Source: JBDRLD01 sp043813445 (GTDB taxonomy: Bacteria > Patescibacteriota > Patescibacteriia > JACPHY01). From it: 12,785 nucleotides of DNA. This document shows positions 11,456-12,785 of this stretch, piece by piece. Below the pieces are notes generated by a model. The model was given only the letters and a program-made list of their open reading frames with translations, was not told the origin of the DNA and searched no databases. Every line of letters starts with the position of its first letter. The stretch's first letter is position 1. A program made the position numbers and the translations under genes. The DNA lies in the NCBI GenBank assembly GCA_043813445.1, contig JBDRLD010000031.1, forward strand, positions 1 through 12,785, written 5' to 3'.

Positions 11456-12785
11456 ATGTTGTTCACGAGAAAAACGATAAAGACGGACGCGACGGACACA
11501 TCCGCGCCTGCGGATGTAGCTACGGATGTGCTAGAAAACCATCCGGAGGAAACCACGGAAGACACAAGTGGACTCCGAGGTCTCCTTGCGGACAAGGCGT
11601 TTCTGCAGATTCCGAAGGTTGGCGACCTCGTCTCCGGCATCGTGGTTGGCATTGGACGCAATGAGGTGAAGGTTGATCTCCCCGGGTATCGAACCGGACT
11701 CATTCGCGGGCCGGAACTCATCGACGCGTCTGGCGACACTGCGGGCATCCACCTCGCCGACACCGTCGAAGCAACGGTTCTTGAACTTGAAAACGAGCGC
11801 GGCTTCGTCGAACTATCCTTCCGTGCAGCTGGTCATGCGAAAGCATGGAACAAGCTCGATGACATGCGTCGCACAAACACCATCGAGACGATCCGCGTCA
11901 TCGAAGCGAACAAGGGTGGTCTCATCGTGAAGCTCGGGAACGTCCAGGGGTTCCTCCCTGTCTCCCAGCTCTCACCGGGAAACTACCCGCGCGTTTCCGG
12001 TGGAGACAAGCAGCGCATTCTCGAAAAACTCCGCCAGTTCATCGGCAAGACATTTGAAGCGAAGGTAATCGATGTAGACGCGGAGAATGAAAAGCTTATC
12101 TTCTCGGAGAAAGCCGCGTGGGAGGAAACGCAGTCGCAGGTGCTCGCGCAGTACCATGTCGGCGATCATATTGCCGGGCAGGTAACCGCGCTGGCAGACT
12201 TCGGCGCATTCGTTCGCTTCCCACTCACTGAGCAGGGAGAGGAGGCAAAGCAAGAGAGTCATCTCGAAGGACTCATCCACATCTCCGAGCTCTCATGGCA
12301 GCGTGTCGATCACCCGCGCGATGTCGTACAGATCGGCGACAAGGTGGATGTAGAAATCATCAATATTGAGGGATCGAAAATTTTCCTCTCACTGAAGCGA
12401 ACATCCGAGGATCCATGGGTGAAGGCCGCAGAGCGATACCAGATTGGCCAACGCGTACACGGAACTATCGTGAAGATGCAGCCGTTTGGAATCTTCGTTG
12501 AGCTCGACCCGGAGATCCATGGTCTTGCACACATCTCCGAACTCGGCGACCCACCACCACAGGTTCCGGAAGAGGTTGCTCGTATCGGAGAGGATCGCGA
12601 CTTCATCATTATTTCTCTCGATCCGAAGGAGCACCGGCTTGGCCTAAGCTTGAAGGCCGTCGATGCGCCGGAGTCTGTCGAGAAACCGGCCACGGCTGCT
12701 GCGGGGGAGGAGTCGCCGGAAGCTGAAACAGTGGAAGTAGACACGACAGTCACTGATGAAAAAGAAGGTGAAGAGCAGGACAAGA
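11456..12785 (+). CDS. rpsA: Ribosomal protein S1 (four S1 domains), 3' end outside the window
   Basis: 443 complete codons are visible and the frame is still open at the window end. An acidic/Thr-rich N-terminal segment (1-50) precedes four S1 RNA-binding OB-folds at about 53-122, 141-218, 235-315 and 328-401. Domain 3 (GDHIAGQVTALADFGAFVRF ... LEGLIHISELSW) and domain 4 (GQRVHGTIVKMQPFGIFVEL ... IHGLAHISELG) are the most canonical. Domain 3 has a charged loop insertion at about 256-269. The last 40 visible residues are an acidic tail. S1 binds mRNA on the small ribosomal subunit and helps initiation on mRNAs with weak Shine-Dalgarno sequences. Start ATG 11456: a TGA lies in frame at 11429, and no earlier start exists. 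Confidence 0.92.
   Translation, partial: MLFTRKTIKTDATDTSAPADVATDVLENHPEETTEDTSGLRGLLADKAFLQIPKVGDLVSGIVVGIGRNEVKVDLPGYRTGLIRGPELIDASGDTAGIHLADTVEATVLELENERGFVELSFRAAGHAKAWNKLDDMRRTNTIETIRVIEANKGGLIVKLGNVQGFLPVSQLSPGNYPRVSGGDKQRILEKLRQFIGKTFEAKVIDVDAENEKLIFSEKAAWEETQSQVLAQYHVGDHIAGQVTALADFGAFVRFPLTEQGEEAKQESHLEGLIHISELSWQRVDHPRDVVQIGDKVDVEIINIEGSKIFLSLKRTSEDPWVKAAERYQIGQRVHGTIVKMQPFGIFVELDPEIHGLAHISELGDPPPQVPEEVARIGEDRDFIIISLDPKEHRLGLSLKAVDAPESVEKPATAAAGEESPEAETVEVDTTVTDEKEGEEQDK

Noticed and set aside
1..12785. CRISPR arrays, insertion sequences, integrase or phage genes
   Set aside because: None seen: the only repeats are the degenerate heptads, hairpins and the 32-bp pair, and no transposase- or integrase-like protein is encoded.

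Overview
The window looks like a chromosomal piece of an uncultivated bacterium of the candidate phyla radiation (Patescibacteria; a Peribacteria- or Parcubacteria-like lineage fits best). This rests on a DUF5680-type protein, a four-domain ribosomal protein S1, a beta-lactamase-fold gene and a small membrane-protein gene directly ahead of gyrA, compact short operons, and many small proteins I cannot match to a family. No taxonomic marker was tested by search, so the placement is an inference.

Layout. Positions 1-40 hold the 5' part of a minus-strand tRNA-Arg(TCG). Positions 79-1794 are a minus-strand core operon, rpmF - nusB - rnc (L32, an antitermination factor, RNase III), with a 21-bp hairpin just ahead of rnc. 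A divergent promoter pair (1871-1912) separates it from a plus-strand cassette of six small genes (1961-4151): a DUF5680 protein, A1, a pilin-like protein, B1, A2 and B2. A1/A2 are clear paralogues and B1/B2 probable ones, so a two-gene A-B module appears duplicated. The cassette ends in a strong terminator. A lone minus-strand DMT/EamA-type transporter gene (4242-5078) follows, bracketed by two identical 32-bp direct repeats, one of which contains that terminator. Then comes a second minus-strand operon (8699-5227): a beta-lactamase-fold protein without metal ligands, a small membrane-anchored protein, and gyrA.

A second divergent promoter pair (8768-8819) drives this operon leftwards and, rightwards, a probable ~200-nt noncoding RNA ending in a terminator. 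Next is a plus-strand gene for a 407-residue two-TM protein of unknown function (9139-10362), a bidirectional-looking terminator, a convergent 224-residue unknown protein (10498-11172, minus), and finally the start of the ribosomal protein S1 gene (11456 to beyond the window end).

Two patterns run across the window. First, the 5' flanks of several minus-strand genes (gyrA, the beta-lactamase-fold gene, the 224-residue gene, and in a weaker form rnc) consist of 7-bp-periodic arrays: degenerate heptads that in mRNA sense almost all end in GT (TC at rnc). Second, the plus-strand cassette genes and the 407-residue gene have strong Shine-Dalgarno sequences, while nearly all core and minus-strand genes have none. 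The best candidates for something undescribed are the heptad arrays, the duplicated A-B cassette and the noncoding RNA.
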